NCBI GenBank assembly: GCA_963827085.1
Contig: CAWGZY010000002.1
Span: 124,001-188,000 of the forward strand
Origin: JAGVPT01 sp963827085
Lineage (GTDB): Bacteria; Bacteroidota; Ignavibacteria; UBA10030; UBA8401
Length of the DNA stretch: 64,000 bases
Direction of reading: 5' to 3'
Of this stretch, positions 7,749 through 15,409 are shown piece by piece. Under the pieces are notes generated by a model, which saw only the letters and a list, made by a program, of their open reading frames with translations, had not been told where the DNA came from and ran no database searches. How positions within the stretch are numbered: the stretch's first letter is position 1; every line of letters starts with the position of its first letter. A program made the translations under genes and the position numbers.

Positions 7749-9629
7749 TTATTTGTGATTTCCATTCATCTCTGAAAGTGGCCGCCGCCACACGCCGCTG
7801 CCATCAGTCCCGGCAAAGAGACAAGAGTCGCTGATGGCAAGAGGAAAAACATTACTATTTGTCAAACCGGTACTGACCACCGTCCAGTTCGTACCGCTGT
7901 TCGTCGACAAAAGGACGCCGCGATTGGATGAGGCAAATAGACTTGCGCCGCCCGATCTGTTGCCGGATACTGCAAGTGAAAATATAATTTCATTTCTCTT
8001 GCCTGTATTAAGTGCTGTCCAGCGTGTCCTATTGTCGGCGGCAAGCAGAACACCGCAAAAACCTCCCACAAAGAGATCTGTGTCGCAGAGCGCAAGTGAG
8101 CGGCAAAAATCGCCCGAAGTATAACACACCGATTTGGTCGCCGTCCAGCTTGCACCACTATTGGTCGATAGAAAGGTTCCGGCATCGGTCCCGGCAACGA
8201 TGTTCGGGCCCGAGGAAACAAGAAAAACGCCACGAATACTTCTCAAGCCTGTATTGACCTCTTTCCAACTTGTCCCGTCGTCGGTAGAAAGAAAGACGCC
8301 ACGCCCGGTCCCAGCATAAATGTTCTTGCCCGAGACCGCAACGGAGGCTATACTGGTGCCGATCAAAGTAGTATCGACCGCTGCCCAGTTCGCGCCATTG
8401 TTTGTGGAGCGGAATATTCCTTTATTGGTCCAGGCAAAAATATTGGTATCAGAGACTGCAAGAGAACCGACGAACTTAGTTGTTAAGCCCGTATTAGACG
8501 CTGTCCAAGATTGCCCGTTGTCGATGGAAAGAAAGATACCGTTACTGTTGCATGCGGCGAAAAGGTTCATGCCTGAATGTACGAGAGCATAAACTTCGGT
8601 GGCGATCAATCCTGTATTGACCTCTTTCCAGCTTGTGCCATTGTCGATTGAAAGAAAGGCGCCTTCATTGGTGCCGGCGAAGATATTGGTGCCGCCCGGT
8701 CCATTGGGAGAGATCGTAACAGCGTAGATACGATTATCAGTTGAGCCTACTCTAACCGCAGCCCAGCTTGTTCCACAGTTGGAGGATTGAAAGAGGCCTG
8801 TGGGATAAGTCGCTGCAAATATATTCGTACCTCCCGCCCCATCGGGGAGCGCTTCAAGACTCAAGACATTAGGATTCGTCAAACCTGTATTGACTGCCGT
8901 CCAGCGAGTGCCGTTGTCGGTGGAGAGGAAGACACCGCTGCCTTGGATCGCAGCAAAGAGGTTGGAGCCATCTGCGCTGTTGGGGGCGATTGCGAGAGAA
9001 TTTACAAGCAAGTTTGTCAAACCCGTATTGACTGCTGTCCAGGTTGTCCCGTTGTTCGTGGAAAGAAAGACACCGGAGCCAAAAATCCCTGCAAAGATAT
9101 TCGTTGCATTTGTTCCATTGGGGGAAACAGCAAGAGAATTGACATAAAGAGTTGGCAAGCCTGTATTGACCGCTGTCCAACTTGTTCCGTTATTTGTGGA
9201 TAGAAAGACACCACCACCCTGAATTGCGGCAAAGACGTTTTTTCCTTTCACCGCGAGAGATAAAACGTACTCTCTCGGCAAGCCTGAATCTATTGCCGTC
9301 CAGCTCGCGCCGTTGTTCGCGGATAGAAAAATGCCGTGATACATAGTTCCGGCAAAGATATTCTCGCCGCCTGCTCTATTGGAAGAAATCGCAAGAGAGA
9401 TGACCGCAGGGTTTGGCAAGCCTGTATTTACCCCTGTCCAGTTTGCACCATTGTTGCTCGAAAGATAGACTCCGCTATTAGTCCCGGCAAAGACGTTCAC
9501 GCCGCTCACGGCGAGGGATCTAACACTGCCACCGTAAGGCCCGTTGGTTTGCACCCACTGGGCGAGTGCTGGGTAATTTTGTGTAATCGAAATAGCGACT
9601 AATAATAGATGCAGGAAAAAGTGTTTCAC
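7749..9629 (-). CDS. Secreted 14-blade Asp-box propeller protein without sorting domain
   Basis: Predicted exported repeat protein, about 626 residues. A GTG at 9629 is preferred because AAGGA lies just upstream and a signal peptide ending ALAQ follows; the open frame also allows a GTG at 9668. Thirteen repeats of about 45 residues each carry an Asp-box/BNR-like turn (for example LSTNNGTSW) and a SLAVS strand, with a final partial repeat, giving about 14 blades, possibly two seven-bladed propellers as in sortilin/VPS10-type proteins. It is a close paralogue of the gene at 12142-14241 but ends at RRPLSEM, exactly where the paralogue continues into its T9SS sorting domain. Loss of the domain, with periplasmic retention, is inferred. 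The ligand is unknown. Confidence 0.8.
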   Translation of the reverse strand: MKHFFLHLLLVAISITQNYPALAQWVQTNGPYGGSVRSLAVSGVNVFAGTNSGVYLSSNNGANWTGVNTGLPNPAVISLAISSNRAGGENIFAGTMYHGIFLSANNGASWTAIDSGLPREYVLSLAVKGKNVFAAIQGGGVFLSTNNGTSWTAVNTGLPTLYVNSLAVSPNGTNATNIFAGIFGSGVFLSTNNGTTWTAVNTGLTNLLVNSLAIAPNSADGSNLFAAIQGSGVFLSTDNGTRWTAVNTGLTNPNVLSLEALPDGAGGTNIFAATYPTGLFQSSNCGTSWAAVRVGSTDNRIYAVTISPNGPGGTNIFAGTNEGAFLSIDNGTSWKEVNTGLIATEVYALVHSGMNLFAACNSNGIFLSIDNGQSWTASNTGLTTKFVGSLAVSDTNIFAWTNKGIFRSTNNGANWAAVDTTLIGTSIASVAVSGKNIYAGTGRGVFLSTDDGTSWKEVNTGLRSIRGVFLVSSGPNIVAGTDAGTFLSTNSGASWTATKSVCYTSGDFCRSLALCDTDLFVGGFCGVLLAADNRTRWTALNTGKRNEIIFSLAVSGNRSGGASLFASSNRGVLLSTNSGTNWTVVSTGLTNSNVFPLAISDSCLFAGTDGSGVWRRPLSEMNGNHK

Positions 9630-9714
9630 CCGATTGTCCTTACAGTGCTTCGTGATGGGCAATTGCACCTAAACGAACCGTCAGCTTCAGCTGGTCGGCG
9701 GCACCCGCTAATAT

Positions 9715-10668
9715 TTACCAACCTCCCAATGGGCCGCCGTACGCTCCCTGGTCATTCCTCGTCCCATCAACATTGTCATATAACGACGCTGGATTTCCTG
9801 CGTTAATGCACGGAGATGCAGGTGAGAGATGAAAATCCGTTTGTGAGTCAAAATCCGGGTTGTTCCCGGGTTGAAGAAAATTGTACGCAGCGGAAAAATG
9901 ACTCGTATCAGTCTGGAGAATCGTTATTCCGGCATCGCCGGTTCTGCTGTTGTTTGCATAGAATATATTGTTTTGAATAATGTCCAAAACCGGACTCATG
10001 AGCAAAAGAGCGCTTCCGTAATTGTCTGTGGAATTCTGATAAAAAGTATTATTAATAATTCTGTTTGAAGAGGAAGAAGAGAGAACCCCACCGCCAAAAA
10101 CAGCCGCATAATTGTTGTAAAATATATTGTTTGTTACTACGGATTGTGATTGATCGATAAAAAGGCCGCCGCCGTTGTTCGATCTATTATTTCTAAAGAT
10201 CGAATTTTGGACGTCTGCGTCAGCCCCTTCAATTTCTACAGCTCCATTTCTTGTTGTATCGGAGGAGCTTGTTAGGTCGACGTTCTCGACAATAACGAAA
10301 CTGAGAGTGGAAGTGAAGGATGATCCTACTATTTGGATCCCTTTCCAGGATACATTCTTGGATGTAAGAAGAACAGACTGGGAGGGACTCCCGTGACACA
10401 GGAGTTTTCCATACACTATAATTCCCGCCGAGTCTTCAAAATAGAGTTGAGTGCCTGCATCGACGATCAGCGTGGTGGATGAATCAACAATCAGGCTGCT
10501 CATCACCAAGTATGGAGATGCGACCGACGATAGCATAGTGCTCCCCAGATGTCCCCCAATCGTCGTATACTGGGGAGTAATTGTTCCAACCGGGGATCCC
10601 TTGTTCGTGCAGCCGGAGATCGCCAGGATGAGTGAAACAATGACCAACGAGTATTTTACATTGAGCAT
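9715..10668 (-). CDS. Lipoprotein with right-handed parallel beta-helix
   Basis: Encodes 317 residues. The N-terminus is a lipoprotein signal with the lipobox LAISGC (Cys20). The rest shows short beta-strand rungs typical of parallel beta-helix/right-handed helix proteins: repeated NNIFYNN, NNTFYQN and NNIFYAN turns between about residues 150 and 245, and a C-terminal SPCINAGNP motif common at the end of such domains in surface proteins of Bacteroidota and Planctomycetota. A carbohydrate-binding or surface scaffold role is inferred from fold only; no catalytic residues can be named. It lies between the serpin and a propeller gene on the same strand. Confidence 0.82.
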   Translation of the reverse strand: MLNVKYSLVIVSLILAISGCTNKGSPVGTITPQYTTIGGHLGSTMLSSVASPYLVMSSLIVDSSTTLIVDAGTQLYFEDSAGIIVYGKLLCHGSPSQSVLLTSKNVSWKGIQIVGSSFTSTLSFVIVENVDLTSSSDTTRNGAVEIEGADADVQNSIFRNNRSNNGGGLFIDQSQSVVTNNIFYNNYAAVFGGGVLSSSSSNRIINNTFYQNSTDNYGSALLLMSPVLDIIQNNIFYANNSRTGDAGITILQTDTSHFSAAYNFLQPGNNPDFDSQTDFHLSPASPCINAGNPASLYDNVDGTRNDQGAYGGPLGGW

Positions 10669-10804
10669 ATTTGTTTACTCCTGAATGGACATTAACGAAC
10701 CGTCGCCAACGGCGGCTCGGAGCTAAGTTGTCTACCAACCGCAGACCGGTAAAGCGGCGATATGCAATATGGCAATCTGCAGCAACAGAATCTATCGGTT
10801 TCGC

Positions 10805-12049
10805 CTACGAACCGGCAGGAGAATCTACTTTGCCAATAAACAGGATCGTTCCGGATTGATGTTCCCGAATGGCAAAAATAAACGGACGGTCCATGCGAAT
10901 CACCGGATTTTGCATTACAACAGTAACAACGATAACAATCGATGTGACCGCCGCCGCCTCCGTCCCTTCTTCATTTACATCCACGTACGTTTTGTGCAAT
11001 ACCTCCGAAACGCATAATCCGCCCCCCTGACTTATACGGCTTAAGTCCGCTCTTGATCCGTCAAACACTATTCCCATGCCAAGCGCCGTCAGGTCGTCCT
11101 TCAACGATCTGGAATAATTCAGCGTGAATTTCGGCAGATATACATCGACCTTCGCTGAATCTAATTTGTTTATGATTGCATTCCATTGCGGTTGTGTTAA
11201 TGCCGATGCAAATTGGTCGATGGAAGTTCCGGCAGCTGGCAATACGATCGTCATGCTAAAGGACTTATCGCCGTATGGTAAATCGATCGCTTGCAGAGAA
11301 CTGTCGCCATAATATGCGAAGGTGTTTTGCTGGTACATAAAATTACATTGCGTCATGCTCCCATCAGCGCACGTGAAGGACGCTTCCCTGGTCTTCGATG
11401 TATCAAATGTGTACGTCCAAGCCCCTTTAAAATAGATGGCGTTGATGAGATACATTACCACACTGGAAGAAATACTGCCGTCGATGATAGTCGGGATCTT
11501 GCCGTTTGTTTTCGTGTCCACCCAATTGTTGATGGTCTGCGCCGCGCTGGGCTGAGTAAAATCCAAACCGTCGACGTCTGCATCGAAGTACGTTTTATTG
11601 ACGCTCAAGAAAGCCGGCAGGACCGGAAATCCGTTTCTGTACCAGATAGAATTGGCATTTTGGAATACGACGTGAGCATCAAGAGCTGTTAAAAAGGCGG
11701 AGCTGTTTTCATACGCAGTGTTGATGTCGTTCAACGACATCCCCGCATCACCGAGCGCCTGTTCCAATGAATCAAGCGTCGGACCGTTGGCGCCGTTGAG
11801 CAGCATGCCAAACGCCATTGAAACGCTGAAGGGAGAAATGAACACATTCTTATTTTGTTCATTCCTGTTGATTTGCGCAAAGAGCTTGAAACCGAATGAA
11901 TTATCCGATGCAGCAATAGCTTTTTCCAATGTGCTAAGCTGACCGGCAATCGGCTGACCGTCTGAAGGACCGGTCGCATTCGTTCGACATCCCGGTAAAA
12001 AAGTCGTGAGGATAAAGAATGCAAAAGTCAGAGACAATGTATTTTTCAT
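10805..12049 (-). CDS. Serpin lipoprotein (serine/cysteine protease inhibitor)
   Basis: Encodes 414 residues, a full-length serpin. The N-terminus is a lipoprotein signal (lipobox LPGC, Cys21), so the inhibitor is probably membrane-anchored outside the cytoplasm. Core serpin motifs are seen: NVFISPFSVSMAF near residue 69, the YLINAIYFKGAW strand, and the C-terminal DRPFIFAIRE plus GTILFIGKV. The reactive-centre hinge reads EEGTEAAA, the short small-residue pattern required for inhibitory serpins, so inhibition is likely rather than a storage function. Beyond it the loop is an unusual run of Ile/Val/Thr; counting from the hinge places P1 at a Thr or Val, suggesting elastase-like or chymotrypsin-like targets. 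A ribosome site (AAAGGAG) precedes the ATG. Confidence 0.95.
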   Translation of the reverse strand: MKNTLSLTFAFFILTTFLPGCRTNATGPSDGQPIAGQLSTLEKAIAASDNSFGFKLFAQINRNEQNKNVFISPFSVSMAFGMLLNGANGPTLDSLEQALGDAGMSLNDINTAYENSSAFLTALDAHVVFQNANSIWYRNGFPVLPAFLSVNKTYFDADVDGLDFTQPSAAQTINNWVDTKTNGKIPTIIDGSISSSVVMYLINAIYFKGAWTYTFDTSKTREASFTCADGSMTQCNFMYQQNTFAYYGDSSLQAIDLPYGDKSFSMTIVLPAAGTSIDQFASALTQPQWNAIINKLDSAKVDVYLPKFTLNYSRSLKDDLTALGMGIVFDGSRADLSRISQGGGLCVSEVLHKTYVDVNEEGTEAAAVTSIVIVVTVVMQNPVIRMDRPFIFAIREHQSGTILFIGKVDSPAGS

Positions 12050-12141
12050 ACCATACTCCTTTCTCTTAAAGCTACAACAAATCCATTCCCTTCACTATCC
12101 AATACGCGGCAACGTGCACTATGGGATGGCAGGTTGGCCGT

Positions 12142-14241
12142 TCATTTCAATAGCAAAAGTTTCTTCGCGTCAACAAAACTTCCTGCAGTGATTCTGTAGA
12201 AATACACGCCGCTGGACAAATTGCTTGCGTTGAAAGTAACCGAGTGAGTGCCGGCGGTCTGACGTTCGTTGACCAATGTTTTGACTTCCCTCCCGAGTAT
12301 ATCGTAGACTTTCAACGTCGTGAGCGTGTTTGCCGCTAATTGATAGCTAATAACCGTCGTCGGATTAAAAGGGTTCGGATAATTTTGAGAAAGTGAGAAC
12401 CTTGCTGGCATATTATCTACTGTCTGCCATACAGCTGTCATCTCCGACAACGGACGCTTCCAGGCACCATTCCCTGCGGTGCCGGCGATGAGGTTTGCAC
12501 CAGCGACGACGAGAGTTTGTACATCGGTGTTCATCAGCCCTGTGTTAACGGAACTCCAGTTCACGCCGTTGTTCGTGGATAGAAGGACACCATTTATTAC
12601 ACTCGCCGCAAAAATGCTCGGGCCGAACGTGGCAAGACTGCGGATCCATGTATCCGGCAGGCCGTCGTTCACTGCAGTCCAATTTGTACCATTATCGGTG
12701 GAACGATATACCCCGCCTCCAAAGCTGCCTGCAAAAAGAGTTGTGCCAACGAAAGCAAATGAGCAGACGTCATGGAGGGACACTAATTGTGAGTCAACCG
12801 CGTCCCAACTGCTTCCATTGTCGGTAGAGCGGTAAATGCCAGTGAGCGTTCCTGCGAAGAGGTTCGTTCCGTAGCCAGCAACGGCCTCCACCGCGTTGTT
12901 TGTCAGACCGGTGTTGAATAGCGCCCAGCTTGTTCCGTTGTTTGTCGAAAGAAATACTCCGCCGCCCCCGAGACCGGCAGTTCCTGCCAAGAGACTTGTT
13001 CCGGATACGGCAAGAGCTTGAACAAACGGATTCGTTAAGCCGTTATTTGCAGTTTTCCAGCTCGTGCCGTTATCGGTGGAAAGAAAAACCCCACTGTCGG
13101 AGGCGGCAAAAGTATTCTTGCCGACGACGGCAATAGAAGAAACATTTGTGCTGGTCAATCCAGAATTGATAGGAGTCCAGTTTGCGCCGTCATCTGTGGA
13201 AAGAAAAATACCGCTTGCCGCGGCAAAGAGGTTTGTGCCGCCTGCCCCGTTGGGGGAGACGGCAAAAGTCCAAACGTTCGTGTTCGCCAATCCGTTATTG
13301 ACTGCGTTCCATCGAGTGCCGTTGTCAGTGGTAAGAAAAACGCCGCCTCCCAATGTCCCGGCAAAGATGCTTCCAGACGAATCGGGAGCAGTGATCAAAC
13401 TAAAAATCAAAGAATTTGTAAGGCCAATGCATGCTGGTTTCCAGCTTTCGCCGTTGTCGTTGGAAATGAGTACGCCGCTGCTCGTTCCTGCAAAGAGTGT
13501 AGTTCCAGAAATAGCAAACGCTCGCGCATTAAAGTTCGGCAGCCCTGAACCGATAGCTATCCAACTTGTACCGTTGTTCGTTGAAAGAAAAGGACCGCCA
13601 TTTGTCCCAGCAAAAAGATTTGTACCGGAGGCAAATAACGCATTGACAAATGTGTTGGTCAATCCTGAGTCAACGGCGATCCAGCTCATGCCGCTGTCGG
13701 TGGAGCGGTAAACGCCTCCCCCGTCATTGCCTGTAAAGAGATTCGGGCCCGAGCTAGCGAGGCACAATATATCATCGTCTGTCAGACCGTTATTAACGGC
13801 ATTCCAGGATATCCCGTTGTTCGTGGAGCGAAAAACACCGCTGGTGCCGGTTCCTGCAAAAATATTCGATCCATTGACAGCAAGAGCCCTGATGTAATTT
13901 TCTGTCAAGCCTGAACTGACTCTTGTCCACTTTGCTCCTTGGTTAGTTGAAAGAAAAACTCCGCTATCGGTTCCGGCATAGAGATTTGATCCAGAGGTGA
14001 TGAGCGCGAGGATATTCATGGTCGTCAGGCCAGTATTTGATGCATTCCAATATGCTCCATTATCGGTAGAATGAAACACTCCGCCGTTGCCTATTCCGGC
14101 ATAAAGATCGGTGCCCGCCATAGCAAGACAAGTGACCACCCCTCCATTGGGCCCGTTCGTTTGTACCCATTGAGCTTGCAATGAGTTTATGACTGTTAGC
14201 CCTACTAAAAATAATGCCAGAATCTGCAATGTTCGTGTCAT
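12142..14241 (-). CDS. Secreted 14-blade Asp-box propeller protein with T9SS sorting domain
   Basis: Encodes 699 residues from the ATG at 14241, which has GGAGAAAAACTC directly ahead and begins a signal peptide ending LQAQ; an open frame of 80 codons upstream runs through an attC-like site and is not coding. Thirteen Asp-box repeats (for example RSTDNGTNW) plus one partial repeat fill about residues 25-610. The C-terminal 85 residues form a type A T9SS sorting domain with QNYPNPFNPTT, YDILGREV, LSSGVYFYR and terminal KLLLLK. The protein should be carried over the outer membrane and attached to the surface or released. It is a paralogue of the gene at 7749-9629. Confidence 0.9.
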   Translation of the reverse strand: MTRTLQILALFLVGLTVINSLQAQWVQTNGPNGGVVTCLAMAGTDLYAGIGNGGVFHSTDNGAYWNASNTGLTTMNILALITSGSNLYAGTDSGVFLSTNQGAKWTRVSSGLTENYIRALAVNGSNIFAGTGTSGVFRSTNNGISWNAVNNGLTDDDILCLASSGPNLFTGNDGGGVYRSTDSGMSWIAVDSGLTNTFVNALFASGTNLFAGTNGGPFLSTNNGTSWIAIGSGLPNFNARAFAISGTTLFAGTSSGVLISNDNGESWKPACIGLTNSLIFSLITAPDSSGSIFAGTLGGGVFLTTDNGTRWNAVNNGLANTNVWTFAVSPNGAGGTNLFAAASGIFLSTDDGANWTPINSGLTSTNVSSIAVVGKNTFAASDSGVFLSTDNGTSWKTANNGLTNPFVQALAVSGTSLLAGTAGLGGGGVFLSTNNGTSWALFNTGLTNNAVEAVAGYGTNLFAGTLTGIYRSTDNGSSWDAVDSQLVSLHDVCSFAFVGTTLFAGSFGGGVYRSTDNGTNWTAVNDGLPDTWIRSLATFGPSIFAASVINGVLLSTNNGVNWSSVNTGLMNTDVQTLVVAGANLIAGTAGNGAWKRPLSEMTAVWQTVDNMPARFSLSQNYPNPFNPTTVISYQLAANTLTTLKVYDILGREVKTLVNERQTAGTHSVTFNASNLSSGVYFYRITAGSFVDAKKLLLLK

Positions 14242-14282
14242 GAGTTTTTCTCCGTCGTATCGTTCTTGGTTTTCGAACACAT

Positions 14283-14434
14283 CATAACGGACCGGAGCTA
14301 AGCTGCGGCGGCGTGCAGCCGCCGCAAGGTAGTTTGTTCCGCGGACGTTCCAGTCAGATGCTCCAATGTTCGTCCAACAACGCGCGGCGAAATCGTCGAC
14401 GGCTGGTTCCGTCAGCTTGAGCGACTGGTTAGGC
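14283..14434 (-). other. Probable integron-type attC recombination site
   Basis: On the - strand this 152-base stretch has the layout of an attC site. R'' is GCCTAAC (14428-14434), then a 5-base spacer and L'' GCTCAAGC (14415-14422). At the other end L' is GCTTAGC (14298-14304), then an 8-base spacer and an R'-like GTTATGA (14283-14289). L'' has one extra C relative to the complement of L', which on the opposite strand is the extrahelical G known for attC hairpins. The interior is rich in self-complementary GC blocks. R' departs from GTTRRRY at one base, and the site is slightly longer than most. No integrase gene is in the window. Confidence 0.5.
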
Positions 14435-14453
14435 GGCGCTGCCGAGTTCAGAC

Positions 14454-15050
14454 CTATTCCTTGATGACGCTGCGCATCCATTTAGAATATAAATAGAATA
14501 CACATAAGGATATCGCAAAGTAAAAAAATGAGACAGCTATCGTTGTGAACGTGAAATTGGGTTTATAAACAAGGATCGTTGTCGCCAGACCAGAAAAGAT
14601 CATGCTGTTACTGAGATACATGAATTCTGCGGCACTACCTCGCACTGATCGACGATACAATCCTGAATTTCTTTTTTCTTCTTCGTCGATTTTCACGGTT
14701 TCTGCTCTAAAATTCTTAAAGGCAGGCCAAGATTCGATGAGAAATGTGTTTACGATTTCTTGCCTTTTTCGATGCTTGAGCATATTGATTTTGGCTGCGT
14801 TTATGCGGTTTAGTGTGCTGAAGCCGTACAGAAGTAAAACGAAAAGGACGAGGGTTGTAATATTTCTTGAATCACTTGCTCCGAGACTGACCAGGCTGTG
14901 TAGAGCAATCAATGCAGCCGTTGCACTTGTACTAACGGTTATAAAAAACTGTACGCGCTGTTCACATCGATCATCCTCTCTATCATTAACATCTCGCTCT
15001 TTGGAGAGGATTGCCATGAATTGTTGTTTGTCGAATGCGCTGAGTCTCAT
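14454..15050 (-). CDS. Four-helix membrane protein, probable gene-cassette cargo
   Basis: Encodes 198 residues, ATG with AGGAAAAGG ahead. Four hydrophobic segments are visible, at about residues 33-56, 63-83, 145-162 and 168-189, with a charged central loop of roughly 60 residues between the second and third. The arrangement loosely recalls small membrane proteins often carried by integron cassettes and SLATT-like effectors, but I cannot assign a family. It is followed by the attC-like site and preceded at 15072-15078 by a core GTTAGGC (- strand), so gene plus site would make a cassette of about 790 bases. Function is unknown. Confidence 0.65.
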   Translation of the reverse strand: MRLSAFDKQQFMAILSKERDVNDREDDRCEQRVQFFITVSTSATAALIALHSLVSLGASDSRNITTLVLFVLLLYGFSTLNRINAAKINMLKHRKRQEIVNTFLIESWPAFKNFRAETVKIDEEEKRNSGLYRRSVRGSAAEFMYLSNSMIFSGLATTILVYKPNFTFTTIAVSFFYFAISLCVFYLYSKWMRSVIKE

Positions 15051-15078
15051 TGCCTTTTCCTAGAAAGTGCCGCCTAAC

Positions 15079-15409
15079 TATTCGATGATTGATGCCAATA
15101 TTGCAGTTGTGATTTCGCCACTTCATCTAAACACAAAAACCCTCATCTTCGCACTCGCGAATCCGAGGGTTCTCTCTCGTCATGTTTTCCCAGTTTCCCC
15201 CGGGTTCAATGAATACGAAAATGTAGCTTTAATCAATGGGAGAATCAAGAGCAAACAGCTTAGGATATAAGTCCGGCTGAGTGTGATGGTCCGAATTGGA
15301 TTATGTCTTTTTCAACAGCATCTTTTCTGTAGACCCTTGCGCAATAGAAGACTTCTTTTTCTTAACTGTTCCTTTCTAAAATGGTGAGCCAGTGAATGCA
15401 ATGGTTGCT
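15079..15409. other. Gene-free stretch carrying the second gene-end repeat
   Basis: No intact gene is seen. Copy 2 of the gene-end repeat occupies about 15121-15258, followed by short - strand coding-like scraps (for example FYCARVYRKDAVEKD) with stops close by. These read as decayed gene remains. Confidence 0.4.
15121..15258 (-). repeat. Dispersed gene-end repeat with hairpin, copy 2
   Basis: Reverse-complement partner of 2114-2252. On the - strand it starts with codons for FALDSPID-stop, passes through CCCGGGGGAAACTGGGA, and ends in the hairpin at 15137-15172 whose 36 bases are almost identical to copy 1. Confidence 0.6.

Noticed and set aside
7749..9629. Regularly spaced repeats that could be taken for a CRISPR array
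   Set aside because: The repeats are about 135 bases apart, diverged, stay in one reading frame and encode Asp-box blades; no cas gene is present.
10669..10804. A full attC site between the serpin and the beta-helix gene
   Set aside because: A CTTAGCTCCG-like L' and a GTT end are present, but the spacer is far too long and no matching R''/L'' half was found; mentioned only as a resemblance.
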